Shown one piece after another: positions 27,601-34,367 of a stretch of DNA of 44,956 bases. This DNA is from CAYMRB01 sp964392615 (GTDB taxonomy: Bacteria; Planctomycetota; UBA8108), in assembly GCA_964392615.1 (NCBI GenBank), contig CAYMRB010000017.1:1-44956 (forward strand), written 5' to 3'. Both the position numbers and the translations under genes were made by a program. How positions within the stretch are numbered: the first letter of the stretch is position 1; every line of letters starts with the position of its first letter. The notes under the pieces are model-generated. The model did not search any database and was not told where the DNA came from. It was given only the letters and a program-made list of their open reading frames with translations.

Positions 27601-29904
27601 CTGCTCGTCCCGGGAACCGAGGAGGGCGAGAGCCTGTTCCACGAGGAGCAGCGTCGCGTAGCGCTCGTCGTCGTTCGTCGCGACCTCCGCCGCACGCGAC
27701 AGATGCTCGCGCGCTTCGCGCCACGCGCCGGACGCGAGGGCGCTCTCGCCCGCTCGATGCAGGTATCCCCACGCCCGCTGCGGCTCGCTCGAGCGGAACA
27801 GGTGGCGCCCTGCGCGAGCGGCGAGGTCCGCGGGCAACGCGTCGGGCGCGGCGTCGAATTGCGTCAACGCGAAGTCGGCTGCGAGCAAGTGGCGCGCGCG
27901 TCGACGGTCGTCGTCGAGATCGTCGTATGCCGCGCGCTCGAGCCCGCCATGCGCGAGGGCGAGACCATCCGGCGATCGAGTGACGACCTGGTCGGTGATC
28001 TCGCGCGCGATCGCTTCGCGCACGGCGTTCGCGTCGAGACTCGCGCTCTCGGCGCGCAGCAGTCCGACGAGCTCGCTGTCGCGCGTCGGTGCACCGAGGA
28101 CAGCGAGCCAGTCGACGACGTCGCGCCGCAATCCGGTGACTCCGGCGAGGCGGTCGCGGGCGGCAGCCTCCAGCGACTCCGGCACCGGAACGTCGACACC
28201 GTCGCGCAGGCGCCAGGCCGAGCCGCGTCGTTCGAATCCTCCTCGGTCGAACAGGAGCGCGAGGTACTCCTCGATCCGCAGGGGGTTGCCGCCGGTCGCT
28301 CGCTCGAGCATCGCCGGCAGATCGGCAGGGTACTCGCCAGAGCGCAGCAGGCGTTCGAGGTACGCGCCGATCGCGTCGGCGTCGAGCCCGTCGAGAGGAC
28401 AGAGGCGGACCGAACCGTCGAGTTGCGCGCGCAGCGTCTCGACTCGGGCTTCGTCCTCGCCGCCGTCGACGCGCGTGGCGAGCACGATCGACAGGTTCGG
28501 TCGTCGCGACGACCGAGCGCGCCGCGCGGCGTAGACGAGAGCGCGGTGGCTCAGGCTGTCGGCGAGCTGGAAGTCGTCGACGACGAGGGCGAACGGTTCG
28601 CGCGCGGCGCGATCGAGAAGTATCGAGCTGGCGCGAAACAGGAAGCTGTCCACGGAGGTGTCGTCGACGCCGACGCGCCGCTCGGCGCGGCCGAGGTCGT
28701 CGAGGCAGTCTGCGAGGCGCTGCGCGGTGCTCTCGCGCGCGGTCGACGTCGCGTCGAGCCGCGTCGCGATGCGGCGCAGGAGCGCAGCGGGGGCGTCAGA
28801 CTCTCGCGCGCGGTCGAAACAGTGCGCTACGCCGTCGAGCTGCGCGTCGACCTCGACCTCGCGCAGCAGCCGGGTCTTGCCGATACCGGTCGATCCGGTC
28901 ACGACCGTGACCGCCGGAAGGCGCCGTCGGGCGGGCTCGTCGTCATCGCCGCGCGTCGCGTCGGCGTCGGAGGAGATCTGCGGCGCGCGAATCAGGGCGC
29001 GAAGCTCGTCGAGCGCTTCGTCGCGGCCGACGAACACCGATCGCAACGCGGGCGCGAACCGGCGGCCGGGCGACTCGGCGCTCGAATCGACCGCGGGCAG
29101 CTTCTCGAAGACATGCTGCGCCGACGGCGGTCGTTCGAGCGGGGACTTGCGCAGGAGACGCAGGACGAGGTCAGCCCACGTCGCCGGCAGCGCCGACGGG
29201 TCGAGGACACCCTCCGCGTGCCCGCGGATCACGTCGCTCGGGCTGCCCGTGAAGGGAGGCGAGCCGGTCAGGATCTCCCAGAGCATCGCACCGAGAGCGT
29301 AGAGATCGCCGCGAGCGTCGCCGGCCGCGGGGTCGTCGCATCGCTCCGGCGGGACATACTCGAGCGTGCCGCCCGCGGGCGTCGCGGTCGAGGTCGCCGC
29401 GGCCTGCGCGGTATCGTGCGCGAGGCCGAAGTCGATCAGCTTGACCGCCGGAGGCCCGCTGTCGCCCTCGGCAACGAGGACGTTCGCGGGCTTCAGGTCC
29501 CGGTGGACGAGGCCGTGAGCGTGGATGTGATCGAGCGCGGCGAGGATCTGCGCGACGACCTCGCGCAGCACGGGCGAATCGGCCCGGGCGGCGCGATCGG
29601 GCAGCCGGCGGTCGAGGTACGCCGAGAGCTCGGAGCCGTCGAACAGCTCCAGGGTGAAGTACGCACCGCCGCCCGGCAATCTGCCGAAGTCGTGAACCTG
29701 CAACAGGTTCGGATGCGGATGGGCGGCCAGCAGCCGGAACTCGGTCGACGCGAGAGCGGCGGCGACGCCGTGCTCGCCGTCGAGCTCCTTCAGCGCGACC
29801 TCGCGCCCATCGAGTCGGTCGCGGGCGCGGACCACGCGGCCGGTTCCGCCCGTGCCGAGCGCGCCGAGGATCTCGTAGCGCCCGGGTTTCTCGAGTCCTT
29901 GCAT
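24664..29904 (-). CDS. Ser/Thr kinase - STAND-like ATPase - TPR - GAF - sigma-54 AAA+ - Fis HTH regulator
   Basis: 1746 residues, ATG 29904, GGGAG 11 nt upstream. Order of domains: Hanks-type Ser/Thr kinase (~8-270; glycine loop GALGTGGTG 14-22, Lys39, HRDLKPAN from 134, DFG 158-160); AAA/STAND-like ATPase (~290-560; Walker A TGSTGIGKT near 337); long helical TPR array (~700-1200); GAF domain (~1240-1385); sigma-54 interaction AAA+ domain (~1410-1660; Walker A GETGTGKT near 1435, GAFSGA near 1480, Walker B GGTLFLDE, REDLYYRLN); and a Fis-type helix-turn-helix at the end (WNLSAAGRLAGVRNRNTLVS). All key kinase and AAA+ residues appear intact. By family knowledge it should activate sigma-54 (RpoN) promoters after a signal sensed by kinase, TPR or GAF parts. 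Its targets are unknown; neighbours are separately transcribed. Confidence 0.93.
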   Translation of the reverse strand: MQGLEKPGRYEILGALGTGGTGRVVRARDRLDGREVALKELDGEHGVAAALASTEFRLLAAHPHPNLLQVHDFGRLPGGGAYFTLELFDGSELSAYLDRRLPDRAARADSPVLREVVAQILAALDHIHAHGLVHRDLKPANVLVAEGDSGPPAVKLIDFGLAHDTAQAAATSTATPAGGTLEYVPPERCDDPAAGDARGDLYALGAMLWEILTGSPPFTGSPSDVIRGHAEGVLDPSALPATWADLVLRLLRKSPLERPPSAQHVFEKLPAVDSSAESPGRRFAPALRSVFVGRDEALDELRALIRAPQISSDADATRGDDDEPARRRLPAVTVVTGSTGIGKTRLLREVEVDAQLDGVAHCFDRARESDAPAALLRRIATRLDATSTARESTAQRLADCLDDLGRAERRVGVDDTSVDSFLFRASSILLDRAAREPFALVVDDFQLADSLSHRALVYAARRARSSRRPNLSIVLATRVDGGEDEARVETLRAQLDGSVRLCPLDGLDADAIGAYLERLLRSGEYPADLPAMLERATGGNPLRIEEYLALLFDRGGFERRGSAWRLRDGVDVPVPESLEAAARDRLAGVTGLRRDVVDWLAVLGAPTRDSELVGLLRAESASLDANAVREAIAREITDQVVTRSPDGLALAHGGLERAAYDDLDDDRRRARHLLAADFALTQFDAAPDALPADLAARAGRHLFRSSEPQRAWGYLHRAGESALASGAWREAREHLSRAAEVATNDDERYATLLLVEQALALLGSRDEQATALDELDGLAPSGDDRPRQLEVSLRRALYLDATGDKRAGLETLDAALATTTERGVREARLLSRRGMLHFFLAEFDASRASLEEALAIAEHAEDRSLEAECRQLLGLGQYFQGDYDGALGDLEASLRLRRDLDDTQRVGALESNIGLIHYDRGLLEAAEERFQSSLKCDRRVGHRRGEAINLTNLGLVYSDMGRLERALDFMHEALEVRRELNDRRGQGVTLGNLGRTWQLIGRYERAAPLLDDALAIARELENRQSECVVECRSGEVCLARGELDAARTHFARSREILAVAGGRTQRLVLDTAEARHCLQTDDATRGLELLDGALQSAVDAQMRNWTIECRALRSQALLRLDRVEDADAASSEAVSELDDYPGPLLCSHEVWFTRYRVLTARHRQGASDVDTDAALRRAYTLLREKSDAFEDPDLRAAFLENVPLCREIVRVYDEVERRTRREASQRERSFYEIARSVHSILELDPLLDRLLELAIETTHGEKGLILLRDPDGRLTIRAARGMPRASVEDASDICQSVIDDVARGGRPVLATDAASDGRFRDRHSIISLQIRTLMCVPLTVRDETIGAVYVDGRGATSFATEDLDFLVSFAHLAAIAVDNARLLDGLEAENLELRREVEKRSRFDHLVCRSEVMESLVHLVEKVAVTNASVLVTGETGTGKTVVARALHFASERSASPFVTVDCGALPENLLESELFGHRKGAFSGAVYDRVGLIEEAGGGTLFLDEITNTSLDLQAKLLRVIQEGEIRRVGENTVRKVDVRIIAATNVPLTRAVEEGRFREDLYYRLNVVPIEVPPLAARREDVALLAVRFLEESCERVGKRVLGFTEDAMRLLERAPWRGNVRELENTIEKVVILADRERIGAGFLATLLPATQGPDSRDTSPVDEAIPRELDMRAEGAGTADELESLESFDRRWREAECAYLLRLVDEADWNLSAAGRLAGVRNRNTLVSRLKKHGIRRPEAER

Positions 29905-29941
29905 CGCGTTCAGGCTCCCGGAAGCCCCGTCCCGGGAACCG

Positions 29942-29971
29942 ATTGTAGCACGATGACAAAGAACTTGTCAG
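29942..29971 (-). promoter_or_regulatory. Promoter with overlapping palindrome upstream of the regulator gene
   Basis: On the minus strand CTGACA (29971-29966; 5/6) is followed after 18 nt by TACAAT (29947-29942; 5/6), placing a start near 29935 and a leader of about 30 nt. The palindrome TGACAA-N5-TTGTCA at 29954-29970 overlaps the -35 box and spacer, as an operator would. This is a sigma-70-type promoter; no -24/-12 sigma-54 element was recognised here. Confidence 0.55.
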
Positions 29972-29974
29972 GCG

Positions 29975-30004
29975 CTCGCAGCCGTTCCCCCGAACGGCTG
30001 CGAG
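29975..30004 (-). terminator. Intrinsic-terminator-like hairpin after the YfiR-like gene
   Basis: Perfect 13-bp arms CTCGCAGCCGTTC (29975-29987) and its complement (29992-30004) around a CCCC loop. In the minus-strand direction it lies 14 nt past the TAG at 30019-30021 and is followed by a moderately T-rich stretch (AAGTTCTTTGTC). It would end the TonB-receptor/YfiR transcript just before the regulator promoter. Confidence 0.75.
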
Positions 30005-30018
30005 GTCTGAGCAAGGCG

Positions 30019-30473
30019 CTAGCCGGCGAACCCTGCGGTCCCGACGATCGCGAACAGGATGCCGTAGCCGACGATGACGAGGATCGCGAGGATCGTACCG
30101 ACGATCCCGAGGATCCGGCCCGCCACGCCGAGACCTTCCGGCTCGACACCGGCCGCCTCGCAGAGTTCGGATCGTCCCGGGACTCGATGACGAACCCGCG
30201 CCCCCTGACCCGGCCCTTCTTGATGGCGCCTTCGAGAGCGGTCGCGAGCGCCTTGTCTCCGAGCACGACGATCTTCAGCGGCGAGTCGTCCTTGGGGAAG
30301 CTCTTCGGAGGCCAATCGACGAACTTGCCGAAGTTGTAGAGAAACAAGGCCTGGACCTTGGTCTCTTTGCTCTGGGAAGACTGAGCCATGACTCCCCGGC
30401 CGATCAGCAACGAGAGCGCGACGATAGTCCACGCCGCGTTGACTCGACTGCTGTGGGGTAGTGGCCGGTTCAT
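30019..30473 (-). pseudogene. YfiR-family (DUF4154) gene, apparently frameshifted and fused to a membrane segment
   Basis: ATG 30473 opens a signal peptide (AAWTIVALSLLIGRGVMAQ) and a good YfiR N-terminal half: KVQALFLYNFGKFVDWPPKS, PLKIVVLGDKALATALEGA, and GRVRGRGFVIESRDD. After about 103 residues (near 30165) this frame becomes Ser/Arg-rich and implausible. The adjacent frame then reads ELCEAAGVEPEGLGVAGRILG and a hydrophobic segment to TAG at 30019. The span is 455 nt, not a multiple of three. The second half of YfiR, including the usual CHxLFIS-like part, is missing, so an internal deletion plus frameshift is likely; a sequencing error alone would not restore a full YfiR. YfiR proteins are periplasmic repressors of diguanylate cyclases and often neighbour TonB receptors. 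It lies 65 nt downstream of one here. Confidence 0.62.
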
Positions 30474-30538
30474 GAGAAACGCCGGGAGAGTCGGCTGCCT
30501 CGTTCTTCGAAAGACACCTGCGACAACTCGCTGCTCGG

Positions 30539-32686
30539 CTACTCCAGGCTCCAAGTCAGTTTCGCGAACACTCCGTGCTGCACCTCGGAAGTTGCCGTAT
30601 CCAGGCCGATCGTGGCGAACTCGGGGTGGTGGTCGTCGAACAGGTTCTGCGCCACGACGTCGATTCGGAGGTTCTGGCTCGGGATCGGCACTTGCCAGCC
30701 GAGCCGCACGTCGGCCACCAGGTAGTTCGAGATGCCGAGTGACGCCACGACGTCGACGTACCGCAGACCGACGTCGAGCTCGAGGTCCCACGGGAGATCC
30801 AGCCATGCGCGGAGCGTCGCCTGGTGTCGCGGCGCGTGGAACGGTGCGGTCCCGGTGGCGTCCCGGCTGTCGCTATCCAGCTCGAACGATCTCCTCAGAA
30901 ACGAGTAGCCGAGCGACAGGCGCATCCATTCGAGGGGCTGCCATGCGGAGGCCACCTCGACGCCATAGGCCTGACCGTCCATCTTGTTCGCGAAGTACGT
31001 CGGCAGGAAAACATCCCCGGGCGTGAGCAACGGCGAGATCGTCGGAGCCGCCGGCTCGAGGGTCTGCAGGTCGTCGTAGTCGTTGTAGAACCCGGCGACG
31101 TCGAGCGTGAACGTCTCGCCGACTTGCAGCCTGTAGCCGAGCTCAAAGGCGAGCAGCTCCTCGGAATCGGTGCCGGACGATCCGAGGAGCTGGGGATACA
31201 AGCCGGTCACGGGCGAGGTGGGCACGCGCGCCTGGACAGCCGTGAGGTCGTTTTCCGCACGGCTCGGGCTGCGCGTCGCGCGCGACGCGGCTCCCCAGAA
31301 GGTGTGGCCTTCTCCCAGCGTCAGAACCGCGCGTGCGCTGGGAAGGACCTCGAACCCGGCGAGCGTGTGGTATTCGAGCTTCGCACCGCCGATCAACGTG
31401 AGAACCTCTTCGATCGCGGTCAGCTCGTCTTGCAAGAACAGGCTGACGAGATGCAAGCCGCGTTCGTCCGGATCCACCACGAGCGTCTGGGAGTTCTCGA
31501 TCTCGTCGAGGGTGCCGCGATACCCGAGCCCCCAGTCGATGGTCTGACGCAGCGGCAGCGTGAAGCTGTGCTGGAATTCGACATCGAGCGTGTCGCGCCG
31601 CTCCTCGGCCTGCGAGTGCTTGAGGCTCGTGTGGTCGTAGTACAGCTGCACTGACACCGCGGAGTCGGCTTCGATCTCGTGCTTCCAGCGAGCCAGCAGA
31701 TTGCCCCCGTGGAGTGGCGTGTCGCGAACCGCGAGGCGCGAGTACGGCGCAGAGAACGTCGGTATCCACTCGGCGTGACCCCTCTCGACGACGTAGAGGT
31801 CGCCCTGGAGGTTGAAGCTGTCTCGGGCGCGGGGATTCCACTCGGTTCGGAAGCCGCCTCTCAAGCTGCGCCAGTCGTCGAAGCCGCCGAACCCGGCGTC
31901 GCGCTCGAACCCCTTGAGATAGACGCGATAGTGCGCGTCTTCGCCGATCGTCCCGCCGTACCGCAGGCCGAAGAAGGCCCGCTCCTCGCTGCCGCCGCCG
32001 ACGACCGCCATGGCACCCTGCGTGTCCTGCGGCCGTTTCGTGATGATGTTGATGACACCGTGGACCGCGTTGGCACCCCATACGGAGCTGCCAGGACCGC
32101 GGATGACCTCGATCCGGTCGACGTCCTCGAGCAGCGTATCCTGGACTTCCCAGTACACGCCGGCGAACAGAGGCGTGTAGACGCTGCGACCGTCGATCAG
32201 CACCAGGAGCTTGTTCGCAAACCGGCCGTTGAAGCCACGGACGGAGACGGCCCACTTGTCGCTGCTCAGCTTCGCGACGTTGACGCCCGGGACGAGGCGC
32301 AGCGCGTCGGGGATCGTCGTGACTCCGGATCGTCGGATGTCCTCCTGGGTGAGCACGAAGGCGGCGGACGCCGTTCGGCTCAGTGGTTGCGACCGCTTGC
32401 TCGCCGAGTAGACCTCGACGTCGGCGAGATCGGCCAAGGTCTGCAGGTCGCCGAGCGCGTCGTCGTCTGCAAGACCCGGCGGGAGCTCGAGCCCGCCAGT
32501 AGGGTCTTCGACGTCGAACGAATCCGACGCGATCTCCTCGTCCGCGATCTCCTCGTCGGCGACCGACGAAGCGGAGAGCCCGGCGAGGCAGACGCACCAG
32601 GCGAGAATCATCAGCCTCCTGCAGAACAGCAGCGGACGCGCGTCGACTGTTCGAAGACGGTCTGGGAGTCGCGGGTGCGTGAACAT
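30539..32686 (-). CDS. TonB-dependent outer-membrane receptor
   Basis: About 715 residues. ATG 32686 gives a signal peptide with a basic n-region (RLRTVDARPLLFCRRLMILAW, then CVCLAGLSASSVA); ATG 32611 has a closer AGGAGG but loses the Arg residues, so the start is uncertain. A short acidic segment contains a tandem EEIAD duplication. The plug domain (~100-240) is clear: VEVYSASKRSQPLSRTAS, TTIPDALRLVPGVNVAK, VSVRGFNGRFANKLLVLIDG, VDRIEVIRGPGSSVWGANAV, HGVINIITK. The remainder is a predicted 22-strand barrel; it ends KLTWSLE rather than in the usual aromatic residue. Closest in feel to receptors paired with YfiR-family genes, as here. Transported ligand not assignable; no cobalamin riboswitch was recognised upstream. 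Confidence 0.92.
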   Translation of the reverse strand: MFTHPRLPDRLRTVDARPLLFCRRLMILAWCVCLAGLSASSVADEEIADEEIASDSFDVEDPTGGLELPPGLADDDALGDLQTLADLADVEVYSASKRSQPLSRTASAAFVLTQEDIRRSGVTTIPDALRLVPGVNVAKLSSDKWAVSVRGFNGRFANKLLVLIDGRSVYTPLFAGVYWEVQDTLLEDVDRIEVIRGPGSSVWGANAVHGVINIITKRPQDTQGAMAVVGGGSEERAFFGLRYGGTIGEDAHYRVYLKGFERDAGFGGFDDWRSLRGGFRTEWNPRARDSFNLQGDLYVVERGHAEWIPTFSAPYSRLAVRDTPLHGGNLLARWKHEIEADSAVSVQLYYDHTSLKHSQAEERRDTLDVEFQHSFTLPLRQTIDWGLGYRGTLDEIENSQTLVVDPDERGLHLVSLFLQDELTAIEEVLTLIGGAKLEYHTLAGFEVLPSARAVLTLGEGHTFWGAASRATRSPSRAENDLTAVQARVPTSPVTGLYPQLLGSSGTDSEELLAFELGYRLQVGETFTLDVAGFYNDYDDLQTLEPAAPTISPLLTPGDVFLPTYFANKMDGQAYGVEVASAWQPLEWMRLSLGYSFLRRSFELDSDSRDATGTAPFHAPRHQATLRAWLDLPWDLELDVGLRYVDVVASLGISNYLVADVRLGWQVPIPSQNLRIDVVAQNLFDDHHPEFATIGLDTATSEVQHGVFAKLTWSLE
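32529..32558. repeat. 15-bp tandem duplication in the receptor gene
   Basis: GCGATCTCCTCGTCC (32529-32543) is followed directly by GCGATCTCCTCGTCG (32544-32558), one mismatch. On the coding (minus) strand this gives the repeated peptide DEEIADEEIA just after the signal peptide. It is in frame and probably harmless slippage. Confidence 0.85.
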
Positions 32687-32989
32687 GGGCAATACTTCGT
32701 TTCTCGAGATTTCGTTGGATGCCAACCAGCAGGGGTCGCGAGGACCCACTCACTTGAGGGATCGGCGTGTGGGAGACCGGTCCTTGACAGCCCGCTGGAG
32801 GAGGCCGTTCCAGGGTTGAGGCGAGATCGGTTTCCGGTCGAAGCACGGCGTTCTCGGCCCCGGGCGCGGCTCGGCTCTTCACCTTACGGGAGCTAGCCGC
32901 CGCGTTTTCCGAATCAGCCGCGGGGTCTGCCACGGGTACAATCAGCGCCTGAAACCACGCCCAGAACTCGAGAGCGGGAGGTCCGGCAG
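32687..32989. promoter_or_regulatory. 303-nt divergent intergenic region, TonB receptor / oxidoreductase
   Basis: No gene is supported here. Toward the oxidoreductase, TACAAT (32937-32942) stands 47 nt before ATG 32990 and is a good -10, but no -35 is visible at 16-18 nt. Toward the receptor there are two small dyads in the probable leader: GTTGG-ATG-CCAAC (32714-32726) and GGGTC-N5-GACCC (about 32733-32747). A perfect TTGACA at 32784-32789 (+) has no -10 at the right distance. No known riboswitch was recognised. Confidence 0.35.
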
Positions 32990-34303
32990 ATGACGGCGGA
33001 AACGAAGATGAAGCGAGTCGACCGGCGGACGTTCTTGCGCACGACCGCGGGTGCGGTCGGCGTGCTGGCGGCGGCCCAGGCAGGATTGCCAGCCGTCGCG
33101 ATCGGTGCGGCCGGGCGTCCTTCGCCGAGCGAGCGCATCACGATCGGTTGCATCGGCGTCGGCGGGCACGGCACGAATCGAAACCTCGCTGGTTTCCTGG
33201 GGCAGAAAGACGCGCAGGTCGTCGCCGTGTGCGATGTCGACCGCAATCACCTGACGCGTGCCAAGGGCATCGCGGACAAGCGGTACGGCAACAAGGACTG
33301 TGCCACGTACGGGGACTTCCGCGACGTGCTCGGCCGCGAAGATATCGACGCGGTCATGATCTCGACGCCGGACCATTGGCACGTGCTGATGAGCGTCATG
33401 GCGCTACGCGCCGGCAAGGACGTCCAGTGCGAGAAACCGACGCTGACGATCGATGAGGGGAAGATCCTCGTCAAGACCGTGCGCGAGCGCGACAAGGTCT
33501 TCCAGACGAGCACAGAAGACCGATCGGTGTCGATCTACCACAACCTCGCCGAACTCGTGCGCAACGGACGCGTCGGCGAGCTGAAGACGATTCGCGTGCG
33601 GCTTCCGCAGCAGCCGGGACACGCCGGCAATCCGACCCCGCAACCGGTGCCGAAGCACCTCGACTGGGACATGTGGCTAGGGCCTGCGCCGTGGGCGGAG
33701 TACACGAAGGATCGCGTCCACTTCAACTTCCGTTGGGTGTCCGACTACTCCGGCGGCATCATTCCCGATTGGGGCACGCACCTCTTCGACACCGCGCAGT
33801 GGGCGAATGATACGGAGCGCACCGGGCCAATCGAGATCTCGGGTAAGGGGACGTTCTGGTCCGGCGGACTCTACGACACGCCGAAGGAGTACCACGTCGA
33901 GTACACCTACGCGAACGGTGTCAAGATGATCGTCGACCACGGCGGCACCGGCATCCGTTTCGAGGGAACGGAAGGTTGGATCGAGAGCCCGTCGTGGCGT
34001 CGTCCGCTGCGAGCGAGCGACCCGAAACTGCTCGCACCGCTGACGGCCGCGGACAAGGTTCGCCTGTTCACGTGTCCTGCCGGCGAGCACCGCAACTTCC
34101 TCGACTGCGTGAAGAGCCGCAAGGACCCGTACTTCCCGGTCGACATCGGCCACCGCGTGTCGACGATCTGCCACCTGGGCAATCACGTGGTCGAGCTTGG
34201 GCGCAAGCTGCGATGGGATCCGAAGGCCGAGCGATTCAAGGGCGACGACGACGCGAACAAGCTTCTGTCGCGCCCGATGCGCAAGCCGTGGTCGCTGACG
34301 TGA
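32990..34303 (+). CDS. Tat-exported Gfo/Idh/MocA-family oxidoreductase
   Basis: 437 residues, ATG 32990 with GGGAGG 9 nt upstream (ATG 33008 is an alternative). Twin-arginine signal VDRRTFLRTTAGAVGVLAAA. The Rossmann motif is IGCIGVGGHGTNRN, followed by VVAVCDVDRNHL, MISTPDHWHV and VQCEKPTLTI (EKP catalytic lysine). The C-terminal part has FNFRWVSDYSGG and IPDWGTHLFD. It is first in a same-strand series: a second oxidoreductase 64 nt on, a small ORF, then a cytochrome c fusion protein. The likely job is redox chemistry on a sugar or polyol in the periplasm; the cofactor would have to be loaded before Tat export, and some exported relatives keep NADP permanently bound. Substrate unknown. Confidence 0.93.
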   Translation: MTAETKMKRVDRRTFLRTTAGAVGVLAAAQAGLPAVAIGAAGRPSPSERITIGCIGVGGHGTNRNLAGFLGQKDAQVVAVCDVDRNHLTRAKGIADKRYGNKDCATYGDFRDVLGREDIDAVMISTPDHWHVLMSVMALRAGKDVQCEKPTLTIDEGKILVKTVRERDKVFQTSTEDRSVSIYHNLAELVRNGRVGELKTIRVRLPQQPGHAGNPTPQPVPKHLDWDMWLGPAPWAEYTKDRVHFNFRWVSDYSGGIIPDWGTHLFDTAQWANDTERTGPIEISGKGTFWSGGLYDTPKEYHVEYTYANGVKMIVDHGGTGIRFEGTEGWIESPSWRRPLRASDPKLLAPLTAADKVRLFTCPAGEHRNFLDCVKSRKDPYFPVDIGHRVSTICHLGNHVVELGRKLRWDPKAERFKGDDDANKLLSRPMRKPWSLT

Positions 34304-34367
34304 CGCGACTCGAGATCACCACGCGCACACCATGATCGACAACTCTTACACCGACCGGAGTCGTGAC

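Noticed and set aside
26992..30339. 1115-codon plus-strand frame over the regulator gene
   Set aside because: Antisense to kinase/TPR/GAF coding sequence; Arg/Glu/Val-rich, no domains, and it crosses a promoter and terminator of the other strand.
30539..32686. CRISPR or tandem array in the receptor region
   Set aside because: The only direct repeat is one 15-bp coding duplication without spacers.
32687..32780. Cobalamin or c-di-GMP riboswitch before the TonB receptor
   Set aside because: Only two 5-bp dyads are present; none of the conserved riboswitch core sequences could be found.
32784..32789. Perfect TTGACA upstream of the oxidoreductase
   Set aside because: No -10-like hexamer 15-19 nt downstream (GTTCCA there), and it lies about 150 nt from the better TACAAT box.
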